From Gerris lacustris (taxonomy: Eukaryota > Arthropoda > Insecta > Hemiptera > Gerridae): 64,000 nt of DNA. Location of the stretch: positions 32,975,036 to 33,039,035 of the forward strand of contig OX578281.1 of assembly GCA_951217055.1 (NCBI GenBank), read 5' to 3'. Numbering within the stretch: the first letter of the stretch is position 1; the number at the start of each line of letters is the position of its first letter. The position numbers and the translations under genes were made by a program. Below the pieces are notes generated by a model. That model was given only the letters and a program-made list of their open reading frames with translations, did no database searches and was not told where the DNA came from. Positions 36,772 to 49,756 of this stretch are shown here, piece by piece.

Positions 36772-37305
36772 AGACTGCCAATTAGTGTGGCCCATAGCTT
36801 CCTCGCATCCTATCATGTACTTTATTGTTATATTAACATTAACATTATTGTTATACTACTTTATTGTTAAATTATTTATTGAGAAAAAACTATTAATCGT
36901 TTTAGCGATCTTTAACACTTCATAGAGGTGTCGCTTTAGGTTTTTTCCCGACCTAAAATTCCAATTTTAAATTTGAAGTTCACGTTTACGCGATGCTTGT
37001 GAACGCTTGGACGGATAACGTTGTCCAACGAACTCGTCCTGGGCATTGGTAAAATGAACATGTCTACCAAATTTTATCAAAATCGGTGGACATTTACTCA
37101 AGTTATCGTCGCACGTTTCATAATTCGAGGACACTCAGACCGACGGACAGACAGACAGAAAGACACGAGACCAAAAATGTTACCTGATGTCTAAAACGGA
37201 TTTCTGTCTTGGAATTTTTCAAATCGGAGACATAAAAGTTTCTTGTTCTCAAAAGTGAACAAAATGCTTCCGTTACCTTCGGTAAGCTCGAATGCAAAAC
37301 CACTT
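36772..37305 (+). repeat. Dispersed repeat C, near-complete copy
   Basis: Starts 'ctgccaattagtgtggccca' with 'tagcttcctcgcatcctat', then 'ttgaagttcacgtttacg', 'caaattttatcaaaatcggt', a run of 'gacagacagaca', 'gagaccaaaaatgttacc', 'aaacggatttctg', and ends 'ttcggtaagctcgaatgcaa'. Structure is the same as the copies at 10065 and 39605. Noncoding. Confidence 0.8.
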
Positions 37306-37309
37306 AACG

Positions 37310-39600
37310 TACTATATTAGTGGTTAATTGTTATTGAATCGTTCGATAGCATGAGCGTATATTTACGCTTCTCCAGTGGATACTAGACTTTGAACGTGAC
37401 ATTATAAGGTGGCGGGATAACTTATCAGAAAGCATTATATCTAAGTATCCTATCTTATCCACAGGCATATAAAACAACTCAGGAGTAGAAAAAACCTAAC
37501 TATTCATTTAAAATTCCAGTTTGAGCCACTTACCTAAAAAAAAAAACACTAAATAAATAATAATTATAAAAAATAGAAGCAAATAACATACTAAAAGCTT
37601 CAATCATTTGGTGTTCTTTGGTTTGTTATCATCCTTTCTCCGACTTTGTATATAACTAAAGCAATAAATTTTTAAATTGATTACCGGATAATAATTCATT
37701 TGCTAAATGGATCTAAAAAGAAGATTCGACATGTAAAAAAAATTAACTGTTATTAAATAATTTTTTTTTTTTTGTCCCTTTTCCCTTCATTTCAATTATT
37801 TGTTATTGGACGAAACGAGAAAGAAAAATCAATTTTTATTTATCGAGCGAAGGATTTAAAAGTGAAAGATTGAAAACAGGTCCACCATAATATATAATTT
37901 AATGCAAATGACACTGGAAACGGATAAGATATTCATTCTATAAATGCTCGACAAGTTGACGAAATAATGAAAAGTTTTGTGTGAAATGCATGAAATTATG
38001 ACCGTAAAATGCTAAATTCGGAAGTTATTTCGGTCCATAAAATATTTTTAAAAGTCATAAATTTTTCTTATAATTATAGGAGGTTTAGTGTAAGTTTTGT
38101 TCCTCCTTCTAACTCCTAAACAATCTTCAGACTTAATAAAAAGATTTAGTACCTTAAAATAAATCTATTTTAAAAAATGGAAAGATAATTCAACATTTAA
38201 TTGTCAAATAATCTTTAAAATTCAAAATGAATATGTTTGGAAAAAAATAAATGGCTTATATATAATTTAACGCATAATTGTCAAATAAAAGTTACAAAAT
38301 TAATGCGTTCAGTTGACATCTGTAGTTATATACTTCAATTCGAAACTAACTAGACTAAAAGATACCGACACTAATTTAAAAATTAAAACAAAGTAATTTA
38401 AAACTAGTTGTATGCAGTTTCAGTAAAAAATAAAGATATGTAATTGCTAGCCACTTACTTTATAATTATGCAAATTCTTTATATTTTTGATTTTTTTTTT
38501 TTTTTTTTGACTTCGCGGTCAGAAATAGATTGAATGCAATATTAAAAAAAGAAATATAGAATATATTTTTATATCAATGCATTTCATATTATAATTGCAT
38601 TTATACAATTACATCGAGCATTCGTATAATCTACCCTAATTAAACAAGTTTCAAGAATAATAATTTAAGAAAATTGTTAAGTAGCTGTAGGGTGGAATGA
38701 TCGTTTGAATACAAAAACACCTCAAACAAAAATCAAAAACAAAATAAACCAATCGATAAATTATAATGAGACTGAGTCTTATGTAATTGAAGAAAAGTAT
38801 CTTAAATTACTCCAGCAACTAGGAATATACCTATATCATAATGTGACGCCTATCATTCACTGATAAGTATTTAAGTTTATTAACAAAAAAATATCCTACT
38901 TAATACAGGGTCAGACGTAACCACTTTACTATTGACTTAACCACTTGTCTTCACTAGTGAAACAAATTCGCTGACGTAACAAAAAACCATTTAGTTAATT
39001 TTAAAGGAGATATACTTAATTGAATAGATATATACTTCTCTTATAAGCACTTAAAGGTATACAAAGTATTAAAGTATAAGGCATACAATCTTCAATTCAA
39101 TCTAGTTTTGCTTATTATTTATTTATTGAAGTTTTAAGCATGCAAATTATGCAGAGAAGTCGAAAAAAATCATATAAACATTTCTGTATTTAGCAGTTAT
39201 ATTTGCCATAGAAATATCTTTATTACTGTTTCTTTTTCTTTATCACATATTTTATCTTTATTTACCCAACGCATAATGAGTAAAAATAAAAATTAGAAAT
39301 TAGAACGGTAAGAATTACATGATATTATGCGATAAAATGGTTTTAGTTGGTAGAGGGTATTTTAAAGGAATTATCGTGACATTAAAAGTTATAATGAAGC
39401 TACGAGATTAGATGAATGAACAGGTAATTTTATTGCTGGGATTAGAATTTAAAACTGAATCTAAGTGCTTAAGTTTAATTCGTCTAATAATTCTACGAAG
39501 GCGTTATTGGTTCAGGTGATTTTAGTTCAGTCGCACTCTAATGTAGTGAAATAAATAAAATTTACTAAGCAACGCTAAAAATTATATTTTAAGTATAAAA
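37310..39600. other. AT-rich noncoding stretch
   Basis: No gene or recognisable repeat; poly-T runs near 37761-37773 and 38492-38509. Confidence 0.5.
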
Positions 39601-39602
39601 TA

Positions 39603-40150
39603 TTCTGTCAATTAATGTGGCACATAGCTTCCTCACGTCCTATTTCGTATATTTGATTTTACTATACAAATGATTTTATCCTTTTACTACCTATTAATGT
39701 CAAATTTATTTCATTTTCCCCCGTTTTTTAAATCTGTCAAACTTATTTTGGTTTGTCACATGAATTGAAGTATCAATTTAGCAAAGTTTAAAGAGCGCAG
39801 ACGAAATTAATCAGGTACTATCTGCGGTCTACTTTTGACAAACCATCCAAATTTCATAAAAATCAGAAGAGTACTTTTAAAGATATAGGTGTAAATAAAT
39901 GTATGTTTGTGCGCATGTTGAAGAGAAACAAATGAACGCAGAGGGTTGAAACTTACATGGGACCAACAATAGGTTAATTACGACCTACCATACACACTTC
40001 ATAAAAATCAGACGTGTATATTTTTTAAGATATGTTGGTTCGCAAAAATTGAGCGTCTTACAGACCGACAGAAAGTCACACAACCAAATATGTTCCCTTA
40101 TGTCTGAAACGGATTTCTGCTTTGGAATTTTTGATATCGGATACATTACT
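39603..40150 (+). repeat. Dispersed repeat C copy
   Basis: Starts 'ctgtcaattaatgtggcaca' and 'tagcttcctcacgtcctat'; contains two 'ccaaatttcataaaaatcag' type phrases (39844 and 39990), 'cagaccgacagaaagtca', 'aaacggatttctgctttgga' and 'atatcggatacat'. The terminal 'ggtaagctcggaagc' is missing, so the 3' end is truncated. Confidence 0.8.
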
Positions 40151-40154
40151 TATT

Positions 40155-40830
40155 GCATACTCTCAAAATAATAATATTTAAGAAATGCATCGCTTTCCCT
40201 ATTCTTAAATTTACAAATAATCTTATGGTCAATTAAACAGTTGCAATCATAGATTAATCTTGGCTTCTATAGTTACAATTGTTGGCCTGATTAAAGCTAG
40301 AAAAGATATAAAGTAGAATAAATTAATTTCAATAAAAACATGAGATGACTTGACCCAAAACACTTAATTTTAAATGTACTGGGAATAAATTAATGGATTT
40401 GTAACACACTTCATTAAACAATTCAATGTTCTCGATTTATTGCACTTTCATTGGTCTCCATAAAAAATAAATTTAACCAATTTATATAAACTATAAACTA
40501 TTCATGTCATATAAATATTAGTTAAAGAAAATAAAAACATAATAATATCAACATTAAAAATAATTATTGTTTTAGCGTCATTTAGTAAATAATCAGTCTT
40601 TAATCAATTTACAATATAAGGTGGAAGATAAGCAAGGATGGATTGATAAAAATAGTTATAACTGGTAGCTAATATCATTAAGATATTTATCTTTATAAAA
40701 CATAAAGGTGGAATTTTATCTGCATACCACTCCGACAGGTGTGTAGCGTGACTAATTCACCTGTCAAAGTCAAAATACACTTGAACGAGACTAGGTTAAA
40801 ATTCACTTAATTAAACCCTGCAACAAAAAG
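40155..40830. other. AT-rich noncoding stretch
   Basis: No gene or recognisable repeat. Confidence 0.5.
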
Positions 40831-40842
40831 GGTAGTATATAT

Positions 40843-40945
40843 AGTAGAACCTAGTTAATCCGAATCTTGGTAATTCTCAAGATGGTAGAATAGAGTATTT
40901 CATTTCACCTTGGGTAATTCTAACGTACGCAAATCTGAACACCAC
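40843..40945 (+). mobile_element. Possible pogo/Tigger-like terminus
   Basis: 'gtagaacctagttaatccga' after a TA-rich flank resembles pogo/Tigger termini of the form 'cagtagaacc..gttaatccga', followed by a second 'gggtaattc' word near 40912. The far end could not be located; 'gcttaatccgaatctg' near 41222 is a direct, not inverted, match. Confidence 0.35.
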
Positions 40946-41364
40946 CAAGGAACAAAGTAGCTAGTAAAAAACTCAGGCTATCCATAACCCAGAAGAAAAT
41001 TAGTGATATTTTAAAATTAATTTCTGAACTGTTAATAAATATTATTATAGATAATAATGTTTTACACTGCAATGGAATTTTTATTCTTATAATAATATTT
41101 ATCCTCTGTATCACCCACATTTCAGCCATTAATACGATTTAACAACATTATATTTGATAATCACTGTTGTGCAAAACAAAGCTTCAGAAGGAAAATGTCC
41201 TTTTCTAAAGTATTTTTGTGTGCTTAATCCGAATCTGAAGTCTCTTCTAAATTTCTAAATTAAATTAATTTCTAAATAAATTTCTTCTATACGTACAGTT
41301 TTCTTGCAAAATTGTGTTTAGGGGGTTTTCGACCCAATTTTTCGCCCCAAGAAAAATTTGTAAA

Positions 41365-41418
41365 AAAAAATAAAAAAAATAAAATAAAATAAAATAAAAT
41401 AAAAAAATAAAAAAATAT
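41365..41418. repeat. (AAAAT)n microsatellite
   Basis: About 50 bp of 'aaaat' units with A-run interruptions. The flanking 40950-42548 interval otherwise shows nothing gene-like. Confidence 0.9.
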
Positions 41419-42556
41419 TGGGCGTTTTAATATCTTCACCATTTTAAATATCTTACCATGAATACTTTATTAGAGTGTTCAAAATTTCTGTCCATTACCA
41501 TTAATTTATCTTTAAAGCGCTTTGACTAACTAATTAATTTTAGAGGAGTTAACAAAATTATTTTAATTCTCATAAATTTTTCTGCATATCCGTCTATCTT
41601 TCTACTTTTTATCACTTAAATTTTGCTCCAGAATTCAGAGGTTTGAGGAAATATCTAGAAAATAGAATAAAGGTTCTATTTCAGAATTCCAAGCTAAAAT
41701 AAAATACCCATTCGTCACTCATTGCGAAAGCAAAATGTCCAGCGAGTTTCTTTTAAAAAATACACAACTGACACATGATGGATTGCGTTACGATAAAGAT
41801 GCTGGATATAGTAGGAAGTAGCTTCGTCTAGGGAGAAAAAAATACAAATCTCCTTCTTTTTTTACCCAGATCATTAAGCAAAGTAACATTTGACAGGAAT
41901 GATGTCAGATTCCCTGGTACACAAGTCATTTTCAATCAAGAAGGACGAGCAAACTGTATTAGAATGATATTACTTGCAAGGAGCTTATAAACAGTGCTTA
42001 ATTTTTCCTAATGGCTTCTATGATAACTTCCAAGGACCTTTGAGGCTATAAAGATTCAATTTTTCACGGAATCACATCAGAAACATTAACCATTATCATT
42101 GGACTATTACTAACTATACACAGTAAGGTCTGTAATGTGTTCTATTATTAAAAACAATTAACCATTTGACACATTTAATATAAAATAGAATAATTGAGAG
42201 ACGAACTTAAAGAAGAAAAACACAGGATGGAAACAGAATAGAATTAAATCACCAATCCAATGAACATCGTTGATACTTAACCTATAAGAGATACTTGCAG
42301 TACCTACTCGAAACAAAACGACAATTCAAAGCTAATCAATATTGATTTTACTAATAATATTATAACTTTCAGTATTGAAATCGCCATAAAACCTAAATCG
42401 CTAAGACCAAGTCTCAATGGAACTGGTTTGTGGCAAATAAATCTACTGCCACTGCGTAAGTTTCCGTGGCTATAATCATTATAACATTCTATTTTCTAGT
42501 GAAGTTCAACGTCTATGGGAAGTGGAAAGCATTTGGATAGCATTAAGCGTCTTGGT

Positions 42557-42894
42557 CAGGCCCCGATTTAGGGCAAGCTGCACCCTGGACAAAGCTTTTG
42601 TAATTTTTGATGAAATGAATTACAGTAAGTAAATAGCCTGTAATATAATAATTTTTCTATTCTTTTCTTTAAAACTTTTAGTCTACATAACTACATGGAC
42701 CTTTTTCTTAGCAAACTCGGTTACAACTTCGGAAAAATGCGTGGCCTCAGCAAGTTAGTTGTGTCGTTCCCGTTTATTTTTTACCGTTGTTCTGAAAATA
42801 ATAATAAATAAAAAATTATCCGACAATTCTCCGCCCCCCAGAACTTGCCGCCCTGGGCAATTGCCCAGTCTGCCCGTTGGTAAATCGGGGCCTG
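42557..42894. mobile_element. hAT MITE, 338 bp, with exact 8 bp target duplication
   Basis: Terminal inverted repeats 'caggccccgattta' at the left and its reverse complement at the right. The flanks carry an identical 8 bp duplication 'gtcttggt' at 42549-42556 and 42895-42902, the length characteristic of hAT transposition. Subterminal sequence includes a palindromic 'tgggcaattgccca' near 42854-42867. It encodes no transposase; the short frame inside is not meaningful. The intact duplication shows that the whole insertion is preserved. Confidence 0.93.
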
Positions 42895-42904
42895 GTCTTG
42901 GTAT

Positions 42905-43695
42905 GTTTATATATCATAATAATGAGCTGCTATTTAACATAAAAGCTGTATAATTGTGGTGAAATACTATAATTTAAACACGATTCTACCTTTTAACCCC
43001 AGGACTTAAAATCCTTTAAGAAACAGTTTACGCTATGTACACTTAACTAGATAAAAATAAATTTAAAATTAAATTGAATTGAATAAAAGTATAAGTTACA
43101 GAATTATAATAAATTCAAATTAGTGAAACTCGTCAACCTAAATAGGAAATGATTGAATTCATACGAAACTAATTTTATACCAGGGATACAAATAATAAAA
43201 AAAAGTACATAGTATCCATTCACATCTAGATGTAGGAACTAATTTAGGAGCTAATATTTCATTTTGGATAAGGTTAGACATCCTGAAGAGTGAAGCCTAG
43301 AAATGACTGGGATACTGAAACCTCTCGAGATCTGTCAGCTATCAGACTTAATTTAAAACAATAACAGTCAGACACTCCTTCCACCTCTAGTAGTTATAAA
43401 ACAAACCCGCCTTTACCCTTGAATCTACTTTATAGTCAAAACAAAATAGCACATTTCAATGTAAAACATCAATTTATCCAAAATAGAACAAGTTAAAAAT
43501 AAATATTTACAAACAAATAAATTACAAATGAGGCCGTAGTTATTTTATTTTTTTAAAAATATAATAAAATATTACTAATTTGTGTTTTTAAGCTTCTGTA
43601 TCATTTGATTTTGGTATTTGTTTTTCTACCTGAGAAATCAATAATACGTAAAATGAAAAAAAAAACTACAATTATAATAATTATAGTTGTTTTTT
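42905..43695. other. AT-rich noncoding stretch
   Basis: No gene or recognisable repeat. Confidence 0.5.
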
Positions 43696-43699
43696 TTTT

Positions 43700-43880
43700 A
43701 AATTATAGTTTCGTTCTTGTGTCTGTCTGTCACTCTGTACGGTTCCAATAACTTTTGAATCAAAAGAGATACAAACATGAAACTTAGCAGTATTAAAGAT
43801 CTTTTTGACGCGCATACAGGAAAAATATAGCGAACGCAAAATTATCAGCTGTTCAAATCCAAAATGGCGGATTTTATTTT
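43700..43880 (+). repeat. Short repeat resembling families B-D
   Basis: Contains 'tgtgtctgtctgtcactctg', then 'acttttgaatcaaaagagat' and 'acaaacatgaaacttagc', and ends near 'ccaaaatggcggatttt'. The layout (gtctgtctgtc, then a sentence-like 'aa.catgaaactt') parallels repeats B, C and D but words differ, so it is either a distant member or a fifth family. Confidence 0.4.
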
Positions 43881-44164
43881 TTAATTTTGAGTAGGGTATT
43901 AAGTAAAAAGTATTGAAGAGTAGATAACAAAAATATATAACAATTGTGGAAAGTGGTTAAGTTTTCATGCCATTTTGTTAAAACAAAATCAACATTTTGC
44001 ATGCCCTTTTACGTGAGACTTCACAATTATTATTGTAATAAAACTCTAGTATATCTAGCTTTTATATATTTTTCTCTATTTTAATCTTGGGATAAAAGTA
44101 TAATAATGTTTAGTTAAGTCGCCAGTGAACTGATTGAGTTTTATTCATTATAAAAAATATCCAG

Positions 44165-44303
44165 AAAATATGAATGAGGAGGAACCAAAAATGTTATCTG
44201 ATGCCTGATTCGGATTTCTTAATTCGGAGACAAATAAAATTTATTCTTTAGAATCATCACAAAGCTACCGTAACCTTCAAGTAAGCTCGGAAGGAATATT
44301 ATA
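44165..44303 (+). repeat. Dispersed repeat C, 3' end
   Basis: 'gaaccaaaaatgttatctga', 'cggatttcttaattcggaga' and terminal 'aagtaagctcggaagg' match the last 130 bp of the copy at 36772-37305. Confidence 0.75.
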
Positions 44304-44304
44304 T

Positions 44305-47300
44305 TGATCAATATTTTGCAAATGAAACAAATGAATTCTAATAAAATATATGCGCCCAAATTGATATACCACACTAACTTAACCATTACATTCTGTAAGA
44401 TATGGTCAACACCGGAAGAGCACCATCAAATTTTAAATAAGCGTGAAAACAATGGACCAGTCAACAGCCTTCTAACAAATCCAATCATATTTAATTGATT
44501 TCACTTAGCATAATTAAATAATCTGTTCAGAGTAAAGCGGACAACACCCATATTCGCATAGTCTAGGGTCATGATGATAATAGCTCAATAATTTGAATTA
44601 GAACAAAACTAAATATTCACTTATGTCACGGGGTATTAACTTGTTATACTGCAAAAATAAAGTTATGACTTGATTCGTTCCAGTTATATTACTATTATTA
44701 TTTGATCAAAGATATGAAATTTTCTCATTACAATGAGTAAGTCGTTTTACTCTAAGTGGAAACAAATAATTTTATAATCTAACAAAAATGTTATATATTA
44801 GAAAAATAATTTCTTATAAATGTATTAGTTTTCCAACACTTTATTAAATTACACTCTACAAATTTGACGTTGCAATAGGTAATAATATTTGATTAATATA
44901 AGCAATATTTAAAATTAAACTTATAAAATATTTTTATGGTCTTTAACACGTCCTTTAAAGGTCTATTAAATTATTTAATATCCGTCATCATGTAGTAATG
45001 TCTTGTAACTTGATTATTTATGATCCTATGTCGTTAAAGGATTTTATATCCTACGATTTTTATCACGCCTTATGACAATGTTTCTTTTTTTAATTGGAAT
45101 GATCTCTTAGCCTTTATTAACTTATGACATACTATTATAATGATTCTATGATATTGATTTATTGTAACCTTACGACAAGTATTGACTATTTAGAAGAAGT
45201 TATTATGTATGAATACAATTATCTTTATGTTAAATAACCTTTTAGCAATACAGCAATAATCTTATGACTTATAAGTTTCGATGTCACTGATTTTTATGGC
45301 TTCGTGTTTTATTTTATATCGTTTTATAACCATAAATTATTATCTATTATGATTTATTATTTATTGACAAAACCACGTTGGATTCCTCTCTTAAGCTTAT
45401 TTACTAATTTGATGTTTAGCTATGTCATTAAAGTATCAATTTTTGTGTAAAACAAATATCACCCCTCTAGTCATCAAACCCAGATACATTTGATTTTTGA
45501 TATCAGGGAGAGCGTAATATTAATTCCAATATTATAGTATTTTATTATCCCCAACATATCCTATTCTATTTTTTTCTTTGATGAATTATACCCAATGACC
45601 TTAAATTTTATAATTCTCATCTAATATAGATTACGAAAAATACCTTACTCTGCCTTGGAACTATTTACCCAATAAGAATTTAAATAAAGTAGTCAAGTAT
45701 ATACTTTCAGTTGCATTACACTCAAAGGGTCCGTAGATAATTTAATAACTTGGATGGGTTCTTCAACCAGCGTATTCGTAACCCAGCCGTCAAAGATCAC
45801 GGTCATTTGAGTGTTTTTATAAGTTATGTATGACTTTTGAATGATTTATTTATAGTCCAGGAGATAGCGTGCAAAAAGTGACTGACCAAGATCAAGCTAG
45901 AATTTCGTGTATAAGTTAATCTTTTGGTACCCTTTAAGAATATATTATACATACAGTGTTAAAAAAAAAAACAGACCGGGGGAGAGTGGCCATGTCCCAT
46001 CCATTTTGGCGGACCATGTGATTTTCGTGATCTTAAGTACAAAATTAGTTTGTAGCCCAAAAATCAAGATGATATTGGTTTTTCACTTGCTATATGACCA
46101 CTTTAATTTGAAGAAATATTTTAATAACTAAGCTAACAAGTCTATAATACTGTATGAGAGCCTGTAACTGACTCCATCCCTACTCCTAATTCTAAAAGCA
46201 TCGCATATTTCAAAATATATGCACATCCCATGGCGATATGTTATTTTTATCAGATAAACTGTACCTTCTTCATTTATATTTACTTGTTAAAGGAAATTAT
46301 TTCTTCTTCTAATTTTATAAAATAAAAATGTAAAATCGTCACATTCGAATTTATTTTTCCTACATTCTAGTTTTTAGAGATTATATTGACATAAATTATT
46401 ATAGTTAGCTCAATGATTATATTAAGGATCGATTTAGATTAGTTTTATTCTTTTAAGTCTAACAAAGATGTATGCAACAACAAATAAAATTACTTACATG
46501 AAAGTGAAATTATAACTACAAAGTCCATTATAAAATTATTATCTAGATGTTAATAAATGCTTAGTAACTGTGGTACAAGTATCTTTACTAGTAGAATATC
46601 AAGTCCCAGCTGATATTTCTAGAACGGAGGTGGGTGCAGTTTATACATGTCGGTTGAATCTTGAATCGAATGATTAAATCCACTAGATTTCTAACTGTGA
46701 ATGCGTTCTTGTGTCGTTGGATTAAGATGCTTGTGTGTTTTTAGCAGCGGTCTGTTGAAACGGTCGTGGATGTTTTAAGAATGCACTAACTAGCTAAACA
46801 CAGATATATAGAGCTAGTCCACTGTTCCAAGAGTACTCGAGCAAGTCATGTAAAAGCAACTCACTTAAATCAGATACTCTTCCTCGTAAAGACAATCCTC
46901 AACACTGTTCTAACAGATTTGCATTTTCTTATATAAAATTTAAAAAACAAATGTATCTATATATGTTTCTTACTTATTAGAAAAATATCATTTGAATGAA
47001 ACTAAAAGGAGATCTGCTTCAGATAACCTACTTATTTTTGGTTCAACAATTTCTTTTTTTTAAAACAAAAACTTCGTATTATCCGTCTGACACGTAAAAC
47101 GTCTTCAGATAATGCCTTATACCTAATAATTTTACTATAGATTTAATATAAGATTGTTTCTTTGTAAATAAAAAGTATCGTAATTTGAATACTTTCAATT
47201 AAAAACCTTTCAAGTTAAATCATTCATCTGAAATCTTAAACTAATTTTTTATTTTTATTATGAAAGTTAATATGTGCTAAAAAGTAATAATTGATGAAAG

Positions 47301-47535
47301 TATTTAATAGTTTTATTTCTACTTGTGAGACCGCAAGATTTTACCTGTGTCAAATAATGAGGTAACCATGTCAAGGCTCTCAAATATTTGTATTATTCAT
47401 ATAATCCTTTTTTTAAACTACCTATTTGTTTTTGAGTGCGGTCTTTACCCCGTATTGTTAAAAAATATATTTTATTTTAAACAGATCATATTAATATTTC
47501 CTGAAACATATTTTATTTCCTTGAATGTCTCATGC
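44305..47535. other. AT-rich noncoding stretch
   Basis: No gene supported. Between about 44980 and 45420 words such as 'ttatgac', 'tatgatt' and 'gatcctatg' recur irregularly and could be an ancient tandem array. 45972-46020 is slightly GC-richer ('gtggccatgtcccatccatt') without a recognisable identity. Confidence 0.45.
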
Positions 47536-47539
47536 TTTT

Positions 47540-47760
47540 TTTTTCTTTCTTTCTATTTACTGTTTCAATTACGTCTAGATCAACAAATCATTAGGTTATT
47601 AGAGGACTGGTGACCAGGCCACTACTCATCTACCCATGTGATCATCATTGTGAAACATGTTTCACTTCTCTGGGATTCGAACTCACAATGTGTCGATATT
47701 TAAATATAGGTTTCTGATGGTGGAATTGCGAGTACCCTAACCACTTTGCTACGCCAGTCT
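47540..47760 (-). repeat. tRNA(Ser/Leu)-like SINE, copy 1
   Basis: On the minus strand: A-box-like 'ggcgtagcaaagtggttagg', a long variable-arm-like insertion, then B box 'gttcgaatccc' and a body 'agagaagtgaaacatgtttc', 'atgatcac', 'gtcctctaataacctaatga', 'ttgttgatct', ending in an A-rich 'agaaagaaagaaaaaaaaa' tail. The head with a 'tggtta' D arm and long arm before the B box points to a class II (Ser/Leu) tRNA ancestor. The same element occurs at 50325-50565. Confidence 0.85.
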
Positions 47761-47764
47761 TCTA

Positions 47765-47935
47765 ATTTGTTTTTATTTAACGAATTAAAGTTGATCATAA
47801 ATACGAACTGAAACTGCATTTAGGATGCAGGTATTTTATCTACCAAAACAATATCTATCTGCTTTGATTAAAAGTAGCTGTTGTCAGAGGGGGGAAAAAC
47901 AAGTAACACTACAAATGGGTTATATCATATATCCA
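47765..47935. other. AT-rich noncoding
   Basis: Nothing recognised. Confidence 0.5.
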
Positions 47936-47949
47936 AAAACTCGGCTCTG

Positions 47950-48165
47950 CCCCTTGCGAGGCAGAGCCCCTACACTTTTTGGTAGTTAGGTCCAAGGCTA
48001 AAGCATGTTCCATGCTAAAATCAGGCGCGGGGCGATTCAGAACTTTTCCTCGCCATAAACATATAAATGGCAACCAACGAGACAGCTGATAAAATAAATT
48101 ATATTATACTAGGGGGCTATGCCCCCTGCTCGCTTCGCTCGTCAAAAAGCGGCCGCTGCCTTGAA
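47950..48165. repeat. Repeat block with small GC-rich hairpins
   Basis: Perfect hairpins 'gctctgcc' / 'ggcagagc' (about 47944-47967) and 'agggggc' / 'gccccct' (48111-48127) with 'tgctcgcttcgctcgtc' just after. Such 'gggggctatgccccctgctc' text looks like a mobile-element terminus, but no partner end was found. Confidence 0.5.
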
Positions 48166-48554
48166 CCTTCGCACAATTCGACTGTTTGACACATTTTTTT
48201 GTTTATAAAACTTTTTAATAATATAGATAGACATTTCAATATGTTAACAAACTCTCAAAATTATGTACCCATTTGAAAAATATAAACGCTATTACTTTTG
48301 AACGAGTAAGTATATTTCGGGCTTGTTGTACTTAATGTTTATTGATACTTCATTTCTTATTATCGGCGAAATAGTTCAGGAATTAAATGTTGAATTAAAT
48401 GAATTAAATGAAAGTATCAAAGTTCAAAAGTTGATATTTTCAAAATCGCTACAGTTATCAAAACAAAATTCAGTGGAAATGCTTTTCTTATAAATAGGTA
48501 TTTTATTTTTAATTTTTTTTAAAAATAATTATCTGAATCAGTATAATGGGTTAG

Positions 48555-48700
48555 ATTAAAATTTTCCGGATGGCACAACTATATAATGTAAAGAATGTTT
48601 TTTGTACTAAATTCAACTCTCTTGCTTAAAACTGTGGGAGTTACCTATACGTGGCACAGACAGACGACATCTAGCTAAAAACCACTCAAAACAACATAAA
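48555..48700 (-). repeat. Dispersed repeat D, copy 1
   Basis: Minus-strand text 'ttgagtggtttttagctaga', 'tgtctgtctgtgcca', 'ctcccacagttttaagc', 'agagagttgaa' and 'ttgtgccatccggaaaa' matches 61225-61390 on the + strand in the same order. Noncoding. Confidence 0.8.
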
Positions 48701-48704
48701 AAAA

Positions 48705-49200
48705 TAAAAAATGAATAATATATATATATATAACAAGTTATTATTACACCATCAAAAAGGCCCTTAGAATCTCCTTTATTTCCGACAAAAAAAAGCTATT
48801 AGAGAACTTAAACGTTCTCTTTTTTCTCACTTACGTATAAACTTACGAATTAAAAGCCTGTTCTATTTAAGTGTTCCATTAAGTATTTTTGGTACTTAGC
48901 TATGTTCTGAAAAGAATACAAAAGAGCATCGACTATCAAATTTGGTTTGATTAAACTGGCTCTAGGAGTTAATGCGATCCTGTAATCTCCTCATTTACAT
49001 ATTGTAAAGTTAATTAATATGTTATTTGTCTCAAAATATTTTGTTGAGAAAATGTAGACAGGTTTTTTTTTTTTTTTGAAACCACCTATTTTACCACTTT
49101 TACGACTTTATTTTTATGAACATCTTCCGTAAAATTATTCGACTTTATCATTACTATTATAAAAATATCCAGTTTTTCCATTTAAAACGATTTTATTTAT
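48705..49200. other. AT-rich noncoding stretch
   Basis: No gene; poly-T near 49063-49077. Confidence 0.5.
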
Positions 49201-49204
49201 GATT

Positions 49205-49207
<3 letters not shown>

Positions 49208-49268
<61 letters not shown>
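49208..49268. repeat. (AT)n microsatellite
   Basis: About 61 bp of uninterrupted alternating a and t. Confidence 0.95.
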
Positions 49269-49272
<4 letters not shown>

Positions 49273-49756
49273 GAAAATTTAATACGTGATCCATTTTATA
49301 TATTATAGTTTATTATAATACATTTAATAATTAGAGAACATATATTTATAATATATGTTAATGTGGTAAATATATGACCATATAATATTTGCTAATATAT
49401 GTGGACTCTCGTTAAAAATCCGGTTACTAAATAGTTGTTTGATATATCTTAAATAAGCTTTTTCAAAGTATAAATATATGCTTTTAATTCAGACATCTAT
49501 TTCTGTTAAGCAAAATTGAAAAAATTAAGTTTAAGATTTGGTTAGATATTCAAATTTAAATAATAATTTAAATTCGGAAAGAATACATATACTTTTATAA
49601 GACTAGTTATATATATTTGCTACAAAAATTAACTTACGTTAACTATAGAAATAATTTAAAAAGAATATATATATATATTTATATATGCTCATACGACTCA
49701 AAGCAAATTTAAGAAACTTATATAAGAAATATTTGATTTTTCTCTACATAGGATTT

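Noticed and set aside
42759..42953. 64-residue ORF
   Set aside because: Lies across the right end of the hAT MITE and its flank; not a gene.
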